64,000 bases of DNA from contig CALEDQ010000005.1 in the NCBI GenBank assembly GCA_937949615.1, positions 310,001-374,000 on the forward strand. Reading direction: 5' to 3'. Positions 43,152 to 50,466 of this stretch are shown here, piece by piece (within the stretch, counting starts at the first letter, position 1; the number at the start of each line of letters is the position of its first letter). The DNA is from an uncultured bacterium. GTDB lineage: Bacteria; Muiribacteriota; Ozemobacteria; Ozemobacterales; Ozemobacteraceae. Made by a program: the position numbers and the translations under genes. The notes beneath the pieces are model-generated. The model was not told the origin of the DNA. It saw only the letters and a program-made list of their open reading frames with translations, and made no database searches.

Positions 43152-44999
43152 GTGGCCGAAGGTTTAAAGGTTTTACATCAGCAGCTTCTCTACGAAGCCC
43201 AGAAGCAGATTCTTTCCAGCGGAAAGAATACCGATGTGATTCTTCAGATTCTCAGCCGTACTTCTGTTGACCTCTTTGGTAAAAAGGGCTTTGGCGTTCT
43301 TTTTTACGATGCTTCGGCCCAGATCTCGCGAATAAGATTCAACGACGGTTTCAGTTTGAAGTCGCTGAACTTTCATTGCGAAGAATTTACCCGCAGCAAG
43401 CTTGAAAGACGTCCTTTCCCGACCGGCCCGGTTGCCGATGAAAGCGGTGAGACGCACGTTCTGATTCCGCTTGGGCCGGATAACGACCCATTCGGGGTTC
43501 TTCTCCTCCAGGAAATGTCGAGCAGCGAGGCTGCCGCTCTGGCCGCCTTCCGCGAACTGGCGACCACCTCGATCAGCACTTTCCTCGAAGTTGAACTGGT
43601 CAGGCTGCGCATGGAAGAGATGGGCGCCCTGCTCGAAGTCGGCCGCGTGGTAAGCTCAACTCTTGATCTGCGTGAACTGCTGACCAAGATCATGAGCACC
43701 GCAACCAAGGTTATGCGCTGCGAAACCTCGACGGTTTATATCGTCGACGAGCAGACCAACGAACTGTATTTTCACATTGTTTCTGGCGACCCGAACGTTG
43801 GCGCCAAGCTCCAGGAAATCCGTCTGCCGCTGGGTACCGGCCTGGCCGGCTGGTGCGCCCAGAATAATAAACCGGTCATCGTTCCGGACACCGAAAAAGA
43901 CCCGCGCTTTTTCAAGGGCGCCGATAAAAAATCAGGTTTTGTCACCAGATCGATGATCTGCGTGCCGATGCGGCTCAAAGACAGGGTTGTCGGTGTTCTG
44001 CAGGTTCTCAACCGCACCGGCGATATTCCTTTCAATGAACACGATCTCGAAACCCTCGAAAACGTCGCCAATCAGGCGGTTTCGGCTATCGAGAACGCCC
44101 GCCTCTACGAAAATATTCAGAAGGTTTATCTTTCTACCATCGAAGTTCTTGCCACGGCGATCGATGCCAAAGACCCTTATACTCAGGGGCATTCACGCCG
44201 GGTTACCCAGTATTCGGTTGCTATTGCCGAAGAACTCAATCTGCCGCCAAAAGAAGTCGAAAGCATTCGCTATGCCGGGCTGCTGCACGATGTCGGCAAA
44301 ATCGGCATCAAAGACAGCATCATTCGCAAACCCGGTCGCCTGACCGATGAAGAATACGCCATCATTAAAAAGCACCCGGCAATTGGTGCAAAGATTCTGC
44401 GGCCGGTAGATTTTCTTGCCGACAAGATCCCCGGGGTACTGCATCACCACGAATATTATGATGGCCGCGGTTACCCTGAACATCTCACCGGCGAAAATAT
44501 TCCGCTCGCCGGCCGCATCATCTGCGTTGCCGACGCCTTTGATGCCATGACCACCAATCGCCCATACCGCAAAGGACTGACCGTTAAAACCGCGGTTGGC
44601 GAACTGCAGAAATTCTCGGGCAAACAGTTTGACCCGGTCTGTGTCGAAGCATTCATGCGCGCTTTCGACCGCAAACTGTTCCAGTATTTTGCCAAGGTCG
44701 AAGATTCTGATGACATGGTTCTCATCGACGACGAAAGCGAAAATCGTGACCCGGCCGAAGGTATTCATGGCGAGCTTGACAGCCAGCCGTATCCGCCCAT
44801 GGCTGCCCACGAAATGAAAGAAGAAAAGAAGCCAGGTAATTCAGACCATAACCCGTCAGAAAAGCCGGCTCTCGAAAGCCAGCCTTACCCGCCGGTCATT
44901 CCACCGCATGCCGAAGTCAAGGCCGATGACAAGATTCAGGCTGATAAGCCGTCATCGCAGCCTTACCCGCCGATTACCGGCAGCGATAAACCCGAATAA
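43152..44999 (+). CDS. GAF-domain HD-GYP cyclic-di-GMP phosphodiesterase
   Basis: 615 residues from GTG 43152 (AAGGAG 11 bases upstream). A GAF-like domain (about 1-155) and a clear second GAF (about 165-320) precede an HD-GYP domain (about 325-500): GHSRRV, HDVGK at 379-383, HHHEYYDGRGYP at 431-442, and DAFDAMTTNRPYR. All usual HD-GYP features are present, so cyclic di-GMP hydrolysis is expected. The cytoplasmic tail (about 515-615) is acidic and proline rich and carries the motif SQPYPP three times, at 544, 576 and 602. It may be a docking tail. It is followed by a hairpin terminator. Confidence 0.93.
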   Translation: MAEGLKVLHQQLLYEAQKQILSSGKNTDVILQILSRTSVDLFGKKGFGVLFYDASAQISRIRFNDGFSLKSLNFHCEEFTRSKLERRPFPTGPVADESGETHVLIPLGPDNDPFGVLLLQEMSSSEAAALAAFRELATTSISTFLEVELVRLRMEEMGALLEVGRVVSSTLDLRELLTKIMSTATKVMRCETSTVYIVDEQTNELYFHIVSGDPNVGAKLQEIRLPLGTGLAGWCAQNNKPVIVPDTEKDPRFFKGADKKSGFVTRSMICVPMRLKDRVVGVLQVLNRTGDIPFNEHDLETLENVANQAVSAIENARLYENIQKVYLSTIEVLATAIDAKDPYTQGHSRRVTQYSVAIAEELNLPPKEVESIRYAGLLHDVGKIGIKDSIIRKPGRLTDEEYAIIKKHPAIGAKILRPVDFLADKIPGVLHHHEYYDGRGYPEHLTGENIPLAGRIICVADAFDAMTTNRPYRKGLTVKTAVGELQKFSGKQFDPVCVEAFMRAFDRKLFQYFAKVEDSDDMVLIDDESENRDPAEGIHGELDSQPYPPMAAHEMKEEKKPGNSDHNPSEKPALESQPYPPVIPPHAEVKADDKIQADKPSSQPYPPITGSDKPE

Positions 45000-45013
45000 T
45001 CAAGCTTAAAACA

Positions 45014-45050
45014 GAAGCCCCCGAAAAGTGAATTTCGGGGGCTTCTCTGT
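45014..45050 (+). terminator. hairpin terminator between HD-GYP and capD-like genes
   Basis: GAAGCCCCCGAAA (45014-45026) pairs perfectly with TTTCGGGGGCTTC (45033-45045) around AGTGAA. The following T-run is weak on both strands, so it may act for both converging genes. Confidence 0.75.
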
Positions 45051-45074
45051 ATCGACGAGGTAGAAAGAGGGGGA

Positions 45075-47006
45075 TCAGCCAACAACCCGCAGTTTTGGTT
45101 TTCCTTCGGTCTTTTTCTGGGTTTCGTGGCGGGGTTTCTCGTTGTGAATCATGTCGCGGTTGGGTGCGAATGAAGGCACGATTTCCTGGAAACCTCTGAT
45201 GATATTGCGCGGTTTGCCGACTCTGGCGGCCACTTCAAGCTTTTCGACCAGAGCCATTAAAGCCTGTTCATCGACCTCTTCAGGTTTGGCAATGAATATT
45301 TTGCTGTTGCGGGTGGCGGTAATGCCTTCAGAAGCGGTGAGCAGCTCTTCATAAAGCTTTTCGCCCGGTCTTATGCCGGTAAACTTGATTTCGATATCGC
45401 GCCCGACCTCGAGGCCGGCGAGTCTGATGAGGTCTTCGGCCAGATCGACGATGCGCACCGGCTCACCCATGTCGAGAATGAATACTTCGCCGCCTTTGCC
45501 GTAAGCGCCGGCCTGAATGACGAGTTTGCTGGCTTCAGGGATCGTCATGAAGTAACGGATCATCTTCGGGTGGGTGATAGTGATCGGGCCACCTCTCTCG
45601 ATCTGTTCCTTGAACATCGGAATAACGCTGCCGCGACTGCCGAGAACATTGCCGAACCTGACCGCGACGAATCTGGTCGGGCTGCGCCGGGCGTAACATT
45701 TCAGAATCATTTCGGCGACGCGTTTGCTGGCGCCCATGACCGAAGTCGGGTTGACGGCTTTGTCGGTCGAAATCATCACGAATCTTTCGACTCCGGCATT
45801 GTGCGAGGCGTCTACCAGATTTCGGGTGCCAAGAACATTGTTTTTAACAGCTTCTTCCGGGTTCAGTTCCATTAAGGGCACGTGCTTGTGGGCGGCCGCG
45901 TGAAATACGATCTCGGGGCGATGCGCCTGAAACAGATGCCCGATCTTTTCGCGATCCTGAATGTCGGTAATGATCGGAATAAGAACCGTATTGCCAAGTT
46001 TGGCGCTGCCAAGCAGTTCCTGGTGGGTTTTAAAAATGCTGTTTTCGCCATGACCGAGCAGCAGAAGTTTTTCTGGCTGAAACGGCAGAATCTGTCGGCA
46101 GATTTCGCTGCCGATACTGCCGCCGGCACCGGTTACCAGAACCGTTTTATTGGTTACATAGGCGGCGATTTCGGCAAGATTGATCTCGGAAGGCGGCCGG
46201 CGCAGCAGATCTTCGATTGCGATATCGCGCAGCTGCAGACTGACGAGTTTGCCGCCGATGATATCCTGAAGACCCGGCAGAGTTTTGAATCTGACATTGG
46301 TGTTCTGGCAGAGCTTCACGATTCTTCTGAGCTCAGCACCTGAAGCAGAAGGGATCGCAATGATTATTTCATCTGCCGAAAATTTTCTGGCGATTTCGGC
46401 AAGGCTTTCTGTTGCGCCGAGAACTTTTACACCATGAATGATCTGGTCTTTCTTTTTCGGATCATCATCGATCAGGCCCACCACATCGATGGGCAGATTG
46501 ATGTTGCGTTTGATCTCACGCAGAATACTTTCGCCACCCTGCCCGGCACCAACGATCAAAACTCTTTTCGCCCGTTCGTTTGTGCGGTTGAAAAGCCAGC
46601 AGCGGAAAGGGCTCATTTCGACAATGTTCAGAAGCACTCTTGGTGCGATACGCGAAGAGCCGATCAGAATCAGGTTCAGCATCCAGTCGATGACAAACAC
46701 GGCGCTGAGGCTCGGAAAAGCTTCCATGAAAAAAATCGAAATGAATTTCAGCATCGAATAGCCGGTTACAGCTGTGAAGACTGCGACCATATCAGGCAGA
46801 GAAGTGAACCTGAGCGTTCGATTATAAAGCCCCAGAGCCCAGAAGCATGCGAGGCCGACCGGAACCAGCATTGGTATGATAAAAAGCAGATAGTGAATAT
46901 GCTGTGGTTCGAGCTTGTCAAATTTGAGCCAGATGGCTGCAATCAGTGAAAATGAAATGCAGATTGTATCTGCAAGAATAAAAATCAGCTTTCTAATTGG
47001 AGTCAT
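45075..47006 (-). CDS. membrane-bound nucleotide-sugar 4,6-dehydratase (CapD/FlaA1/PglF family)
   Basis: 643 residues. Four N-terminal membrane helices (about 8-120) precede a first Rossmann-like domain (GAGQGG at 153-158) and a short-chain dehydrogenase domain (VTGAGGSIGSE at 291-301). The catalytic segment has STDKAVNPTSVMGASKR, where Met replaces the usual Tyr, as is normal for this family. It converts a UDP-sugar to the 4-keto-6-deoxy form for polysaccharide or glycan synthesis at the inner membrane. No glycosyltransferases are adjacent. The start has no Shine-Dalgarno and a TACACT box lies eight bases upstream, a weaker leaderless candidate. Confidence 0.93.
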   Translation of the reverse strand: MTPIRKLIFILADTICISFSLIAAIWLKFDKLEPQHIHYLLFIIPMLVPVGLACFWALGLYNRTLRFTSLPDMVAVFTAVTGYSMLKFISIFFMEAFPSLSAVFVIDWMLNLILIGSSRIAPRVLLNIVEMSPFRCWLFNRTNERAKRVLIVGAGQGGESILREIKRNINLPIDVVGLIDDDPKKKDQIIHGVKVLGATESLAEIARKFSADEIIIAIPSASGAELRRIVKLCQNTNVRFKTLPGLQDIIGGKLVSLQLRDIAIEDLLRRPPSEINLAEIAAYVTNKTVLVTGAGGSIGSEICRQILPFQPEKLLLLGHGENSIFKTHQELLGSAKLGNTVLIPIITDIQDREKIGHLFQAHRPEIVFHAAAHKHVPLMELNPEEAVKNNVLGTRNLVDASHNAGVERFVMISTDKAVNPTSVMGASKRVAEMILKCYARRSPTRFVAVRFGNVLGSRGSVIPMFKEQIERGGPITITHPKMIRYFMTIPEASKLVIQAGAYGKGGEVFILDMGEPVRIVDLAEDLIRLAGLEVGRDIEIKFTGIRPGEKLYEELLTASEGITATRNSKIFIAKPEEVDEQALMALVEKLEVAARVGKPRNIIRGFQEIVPSFAPNRDMIHNEKPRHETQKKTEGKPKLRVVG

Positions 47007-47163
47007 AGCCGATTAGTGTACCCCTTCCAGACCCGTTACCAGTCAGTTTAGGCAGATTTTACCACGTCGGGATGAGAATGTCGACTTTTTTGTACCGGAC
47101 TTAATCATCGACCAGAGGAAAAAAAATATTATCTGCCCGGGGAATTTTGCCGATTTCTGGTAT

Positions 47164-47778
47164 ATGGAGACAATTTCTGCACCGATGAGTGATGATCAGC
47201 AGACAGCAACTGCCAGAAGTCAATGTGGCGCCTGCGGCGCCGCCAACATTTCTGCCGCAAAATTCTGTGGCAGTTGTGGCGCTAAAATGTCACCTGCGGT
47301 AATTGGCAGGCGTAAAAGGTCAAGACGGCGCATGTATTTCAGGGCGGTTCTTGCTCTGGCCGGCGTTCTGGTTGCAGCTTCAGCGGTCATGAGCTACCAG
47401 CTTTTCAATAGAACCGACGGTGTCAAGGTTTCGCCAATGCCGTTTGCCGACATTCCTGTCGATCACCCGGTTTACCGGACATGCCGAAATCTTCTTGAAA
47501 TACAGGCTGTCAGCTATAGAAAGATTCTTGAATTCGCTCCACATGAAACAATTTCGCCGGCTGAGTGGAACCACGCCCTGAGTTCTGCTGCCGCCCACAT
47601 GAAAATGACTGCACCCGCAGAAGCAATGCTGCCCGAAAATTCAAGAGTAACCGTTGATCTGCTGAAAAGCCGGGTAGAAATTCTCGATGGTGACCCCGAA
47701 TGGGTTAGTGACGCCTCACGTATCAAGGCATACTTTTGTCTTGAGCAGATATTCTTTGGCGCGAAAGGCAGAAAATGA
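47164..47778 (+). CDS. zinc-ribbon membrane protein with SLH-like periplasmic domain
   Basis: 204 residues. A cytoplasmic zinc ribbon (Cys21, Cys24, Cys35, Cys38 as CGAC and CGSC) is followed by a basic stretch, one membrane helix (about 58-78) and an outer domain. FADIPVDHPVYRTCRNLL and ISPAEWNHAL there resemble a degenerate S-layer homology unit. ATG 47164 is used; an ATG at 47185 is possible. The stop overlaps the next gene start (ATGA). The operon of three genes seems devoted to envelope attachment or secretion, by inference. Confidence 0.65.
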   Translation: METISAPMSDDQQTATARSQCGACGAANISAAKFCGSCGAKMSPAVIGRRKRSRRRMYFRAVLALAGVLVAASAVMSYQLFNRTDGVKVSPMPFADIPVDHPVYRTCRNLLEIQAVSYRKILEFAPHETISPAEWNHALSSAAAHMKMTAPAEAMLPENSRVTVDLLKSRVEILDGDPEWVSDASRIKAYFCLEQIFFGAKGRK

Positions 47779-48458
47779 AGCGGCTGATTTATCTTTTCTA
47801 TTTCTGCGTTCTGCTTACGGCGGTTTCATGGCGACTTGCCAGTGCCAGTTCTCAATTACCAGAACTTTTGACTGTTCGACTTGATGAAAACCGTTATGGA
47901 ACCGATCTGATTTTTTCATTCAACCGAATGGTCAGGCCGGCAACAAAGTTTTTGGGGCAGACAAACTGCCTTACTCTTGATTTTGCAAATGTCTCCATAG
48001 CTGCGCAATTGTCTGATAAGGCTTTTGCCGGCAGAGATCTCAAGCTTGGCTGGCTGGCAAACTCGTCTCTGAAAGAAAACCTTGTCAGGGCCAGACTGTA
48101 TATTCAGCCGCACTGTCTGGCTGCTGTCAGATATACGGGGCAGGATGTCATTGTCAGGCTGACAGAAAGAACTCAGGCCGAGCCGGACGCTGGCAGTGAC
48201 AGCCGTAATCTTCTGAATCCCCATGAAGACAAAAATTCCCCGGCAGTCATCAGTCTGCAGGAAGCGCCATTTCAACCGGCAGTTGAAGAACTGGCAGTGC
48301 AGGCCGGCATTGAACTCAAGCTTTCAGGAAAACTGCCCGAATCATTCAGCCTGGAATTCGAGGCTTCAAGCCCTGTCGAAGCTCTACAGGCAATTGCCGA
48401 TGTCTGCAACCTCAGATTTTATCGTGAAGGTAAAGTCTGGTTTATGGCCGGAGTCTGA
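47775..48458 (+). CDS. exported AMIN/STN-like protein
   Basis: 227 residues with a signal peptide (about 1-26). An AMIN-type beta domain (about 30-135; VRLDENRYGTDLIFSFN, CLTLDFANVS) is followed by an STN-like fold (about 155-227; VISLQEAPFQPAVEELAVQAGIELKLSG, then PVEALQAIADVCNLRFYREG), the pair found at the N-terminus of PilQ-type secretins. Here the secretin barrel is absent, so it is a stand-alone periplasmic adaptor. It is coupled at both ends: ATGA with the previous gene, and a four-base gap to the next. Confidence 0.7.
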   Translation: MKRLIYLFYFCVLLTAVSWRLASASSQLPELLTVRLDENRYGTDLIFSFNRMVRPATKFLGQTNCLTLDFANVSIAAQLSDKAFAGRDLKLGWLANSSLKENLVRARLYIQPHCLAAVRYTGQDVIVRLTERTQAEPDAGSDSRNLLNPHEDKNSPAVISLQEAPFQPAVEELAVQAGIELKLSGKLPESFSLEFEASSPVEALQAIADVCNLRFYREGKVWFMAGV

Positions 48459-48462
48459 AATT

Positions 48463-49254
48463 ATGATTAAAACCTTTAAATCATTTCTCACACTGGTCTG
48501 TCTGCTCAGCTGCCTGGTAATTCTTTCGGCTTTTGGCTTTCAGAGGCATGATGATCTGCTTACCCGCCTTGATCTGGCTCTGATTTTTGAGAGAATTCTT
48601 GAAAAACGCGAAATAACCGCTCAGGGTCAATCCGTTCCGTCTTTTTTCGATCTCAAGGATGATCGCCTGCTGGCTGTCTTTCGCACCCTTTCGCTGAAGC
48701 TTATCGAAGGCTACTCCGACGGAAGTTTCAGACCCGACGAAAAACTGCGAAATCTGGAAACCATATGCTATCTGCAGAAACTGGCCAGATGCCTGAGAAA
48801 AAACCAGCCTGAAGCTTATGAAACCAGGCAGCTGATGCGCCTGTTTGCCTACCAGAGCCAGCCTGAGAGTATTCTTTCAGACAACCTGCCGGCCGGCACC
48901 TTTCCGTCAGAACTGGGTGAACCTGATGGATTCGTTTCACGAAAAGTTTTTCAGGAGCTGATGGCTGCGTTGCTGAGCGAGACCGGCAAGTTGAATTTTC
49001 AGCTTTCGGGAAAAGTCATTCATGCCGTTACCGGCCACCCGGTGTCGGGAGCCTGTATCGCCGCCGGTAACAAGGCAGTGGTCGCCGATCAGACCGGCAA
49101 CTTTTCTATCGATCTTGGTGGAATCAGCCGTTCTGATGTAACGCTTTTTGCGGCAGCAGAGGGTTTTAGACCCTGTGAAATGAAAAAGGACCTCAGATTG
49201 AGTCCGAATGTGGTATTCCGCCTGAAGCCCGAGAAAGCACGCGTCGCGTTTTGA
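48463..49254 (+). CDS. exported SLH-domain protein with carboxypeptidase-regulatory-like domain
   Basis: 263 residues from ATG 48463; a longer ORF from 48223 overlaps the preceding gene and lacks a signal peptide, so I reject that start. A signal peptide (about 1-26) is followed by an S-layer homology unit (about 60-115; FFDLKDDRLLAVF, GYSDGSFRPDEKL). A CarboxypepD_reg-like beta sandwich occupies about 180-255 (LSGKVIHAVTGHPVSGA, VADQTGNFSIDL). SLH units bind secondary cell-wall polymers or outer-membrane-linked peptidoglycan. It is the last gene of the operon and meets the radical SAM gene tail to tail. Confidence 0.72.
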   Translation: MIKTFKSFLTLVCLLSCLVILSAFGFQRHDDLLTRLDLALIFERILEKREITAQGQSVPSFFDLKDDRLLAVFRTLSLKLIEGYSDGSFRPDEKLRNLETICYLQKLARCLRKNQPEAYETRQLMRLFAYQSQPESILSDNLPAGTFPSELGEPDGFVSRKVFQELMAALLSETGKLNFQLSGKVIHAVTGHPVSGACIAAGNKAVVADQTGNFSIDLGGISRSDVTLFAAAEGFRPCEMKKDLRLSPNVVFRLKPEKARVAF

Positions 49255-49261
49255 CCGGTTA

Positions 49262-50212
49262 TCAGCGGTTCTGGCTGTAGTCGGTCAGCGCCCAGCAGTC
49301 GTTTGGTTCTTTGCTTATCAGCCCCTGCTTTTCAAGTTCTGAGAGTAGAGCCCTGATTTTTTCGGGCGGTGAGCCGAGAACTTTTTCCAGCTGATCCTGG
49401 CTGCAGGGGTGGCGCAGCAGCAGTTTGAGCACGTCTGACGAGGCAGCCGGTCTGCTCCAGCTGCTTACTTTGGGTGGTACCAGGCTGTGTTCGAACGCGG
49501 TAGAAACCGGAACCTTCAGCTGCAGAAGATCTCTGAAACGGTTAAGACGGCTCTGGTCGGCGGTTTTGATTTCGCTGGCAAGGGGCACCCGAACCGCAGT
49601 GTTCAGATAGACAGATTCGAGTTTTTCAATGCTGTTGAGATATTCGCTCAATGCCCTGATTTCGGTTTCTGAATCATTGATTCCGGGGCAGACAAAGACT
49701 TCTATCTCGACTTTGCCCGAAAAAGCCGCCGTAAAAAGGCGCAGCCCGTCGAGAATCGCCGGCAGCAGCAGGTCGCTGGTTGGTCGGTGGATTTTTCTGA
49801 AGGTTTCAGTATTGACCGAAGTCAGAGTTGGCAGCAGTCGGTCGGCCAGCAGCAGTTCATTCCGGACCTCGGGCAGGTGCAGAAGCGATGAATTGGTGAT
49901 AACGCAGGTTGGTGCACTTCCAAGCTTTTTGATCTCAGCGAGAATGTAACCAAGCCCCGAATGCAGGGTCGGCTCACCGGTGCCGGAAATGGTTATCCAG
50001 TCGGGCCTGGCGATTTCCTTGAGCGTTTCACGCAATTCTGCAAGCACTTCGTCCGGGTTGCAGAATTCACGTCTTTCCGAGGTATGAAAAGTGGTTTTCG
50101 AAAGCTGGCAGTAAAGACAGTCGAAAGAGCAGGTTTTTGTCGGTGTCAGGTCGACCCCGAGCGAAATGCCAAGCCGGCGCGAAGGCACCGGCCCGAAGAT
50201 GTAGGTTCTCAT
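49262..50212 (-). CDS. radical SAM protein with C-terminal winged helix
   Basis: 316 residues. The cluster motif is CSFDCLYC (Cys28, Cys32, Cys35), followed by TISGTGEPTLH, a SAM-binding GEP motif. The N-terminus FGPVPSRRLGISLGVDL is typical of the COG0731-like family of uncharacterised radical SAM proteins. A winged-helix-like domain (about 250-305; CSQDQLEKVLGSPPEKIRALL) closes the protein. The ATG overlaps the stop of a small membrane protein gene. It is the last gene of a long minus-strand run from glmU. The reaction is unknown. Confidence 0.88.
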   Translation of the reverse strand: MRTYIFGPVPSRRLGISLGVDLTPTKTCSFDCLYCQLSKTTFHTSERREFCNPDEVLAELRETLKEIARPDWITISGTGEPTLHSGLGYILAEIKKLGSAPTCVITNSSLLHLPEVRNELLLADRLLPTLTSVNTETFRKIHRPTSDLLLPAILDGLRLFTAAFSGKVEIEVFVCPGINDSETEIRALSEYLNSIEKLESVYLNTAVRVPLASEIKTADQSRLNRFRDLLQLKVPVSTAFEHSLVPPKVSSWSRPAASSDVLKLLLRHPCSQDQLEKVLGSPPEKIRALLSELEKQGLISKEPNDCWALTDYSQNR

Positions 50213-50466
50213 TTTCTATCAGGGCATTTTCCGGTGTGCAGAAAATAGTAAACCCCGATCATGGCGAAGATTGCCACAAACGGAACGATGACGACATAAA
50301 GTGATGAAAACGGTCGTGAAGGATTCATTTTTTCACGGGCTTTCATCAGGTTTTTCAGGGTTTTTTCGAGTTCCTTGCGGACTTCGGCGTCAGTAACGTT
50401 TTTGATCGAGGTGCGCAGTTCGGTGATTGCCTCGTCAAGGCTGGCGAGTGAAGTTTCCCTGGTCAT
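50209..50466 (-). CDS. small coiled-coil membrane protein
   Basis: 85 residues. A charged helical or coiled-coil segment (1-48) precedes one membrane helix (about 55-76, LYVVIVPFVAIFAMIGVYYF) and a short CPDRK tail. Both ends overlap neighbours by ATGA, so it is firmly within the TPR lipoprotein / radical SAM operon. Family unknown. Confidence 0.72.
   Translation of the reverse strand: MTRETSLASLDEAITELRTSIKNVTDAEVRKELEKTLKNLMKAREKMNPSRPFSSLYVVIVPFVAIFAMIGVYYFLHTGKCPDRK

Noticed and set aside
48223..48462. Longer N-terminal extension of the SLH-domain gene
   Set aside because: It overlaps the AMIN/STN gene in another frame and its product lacks a signal peptide; ATG 48463 gives a clean one.
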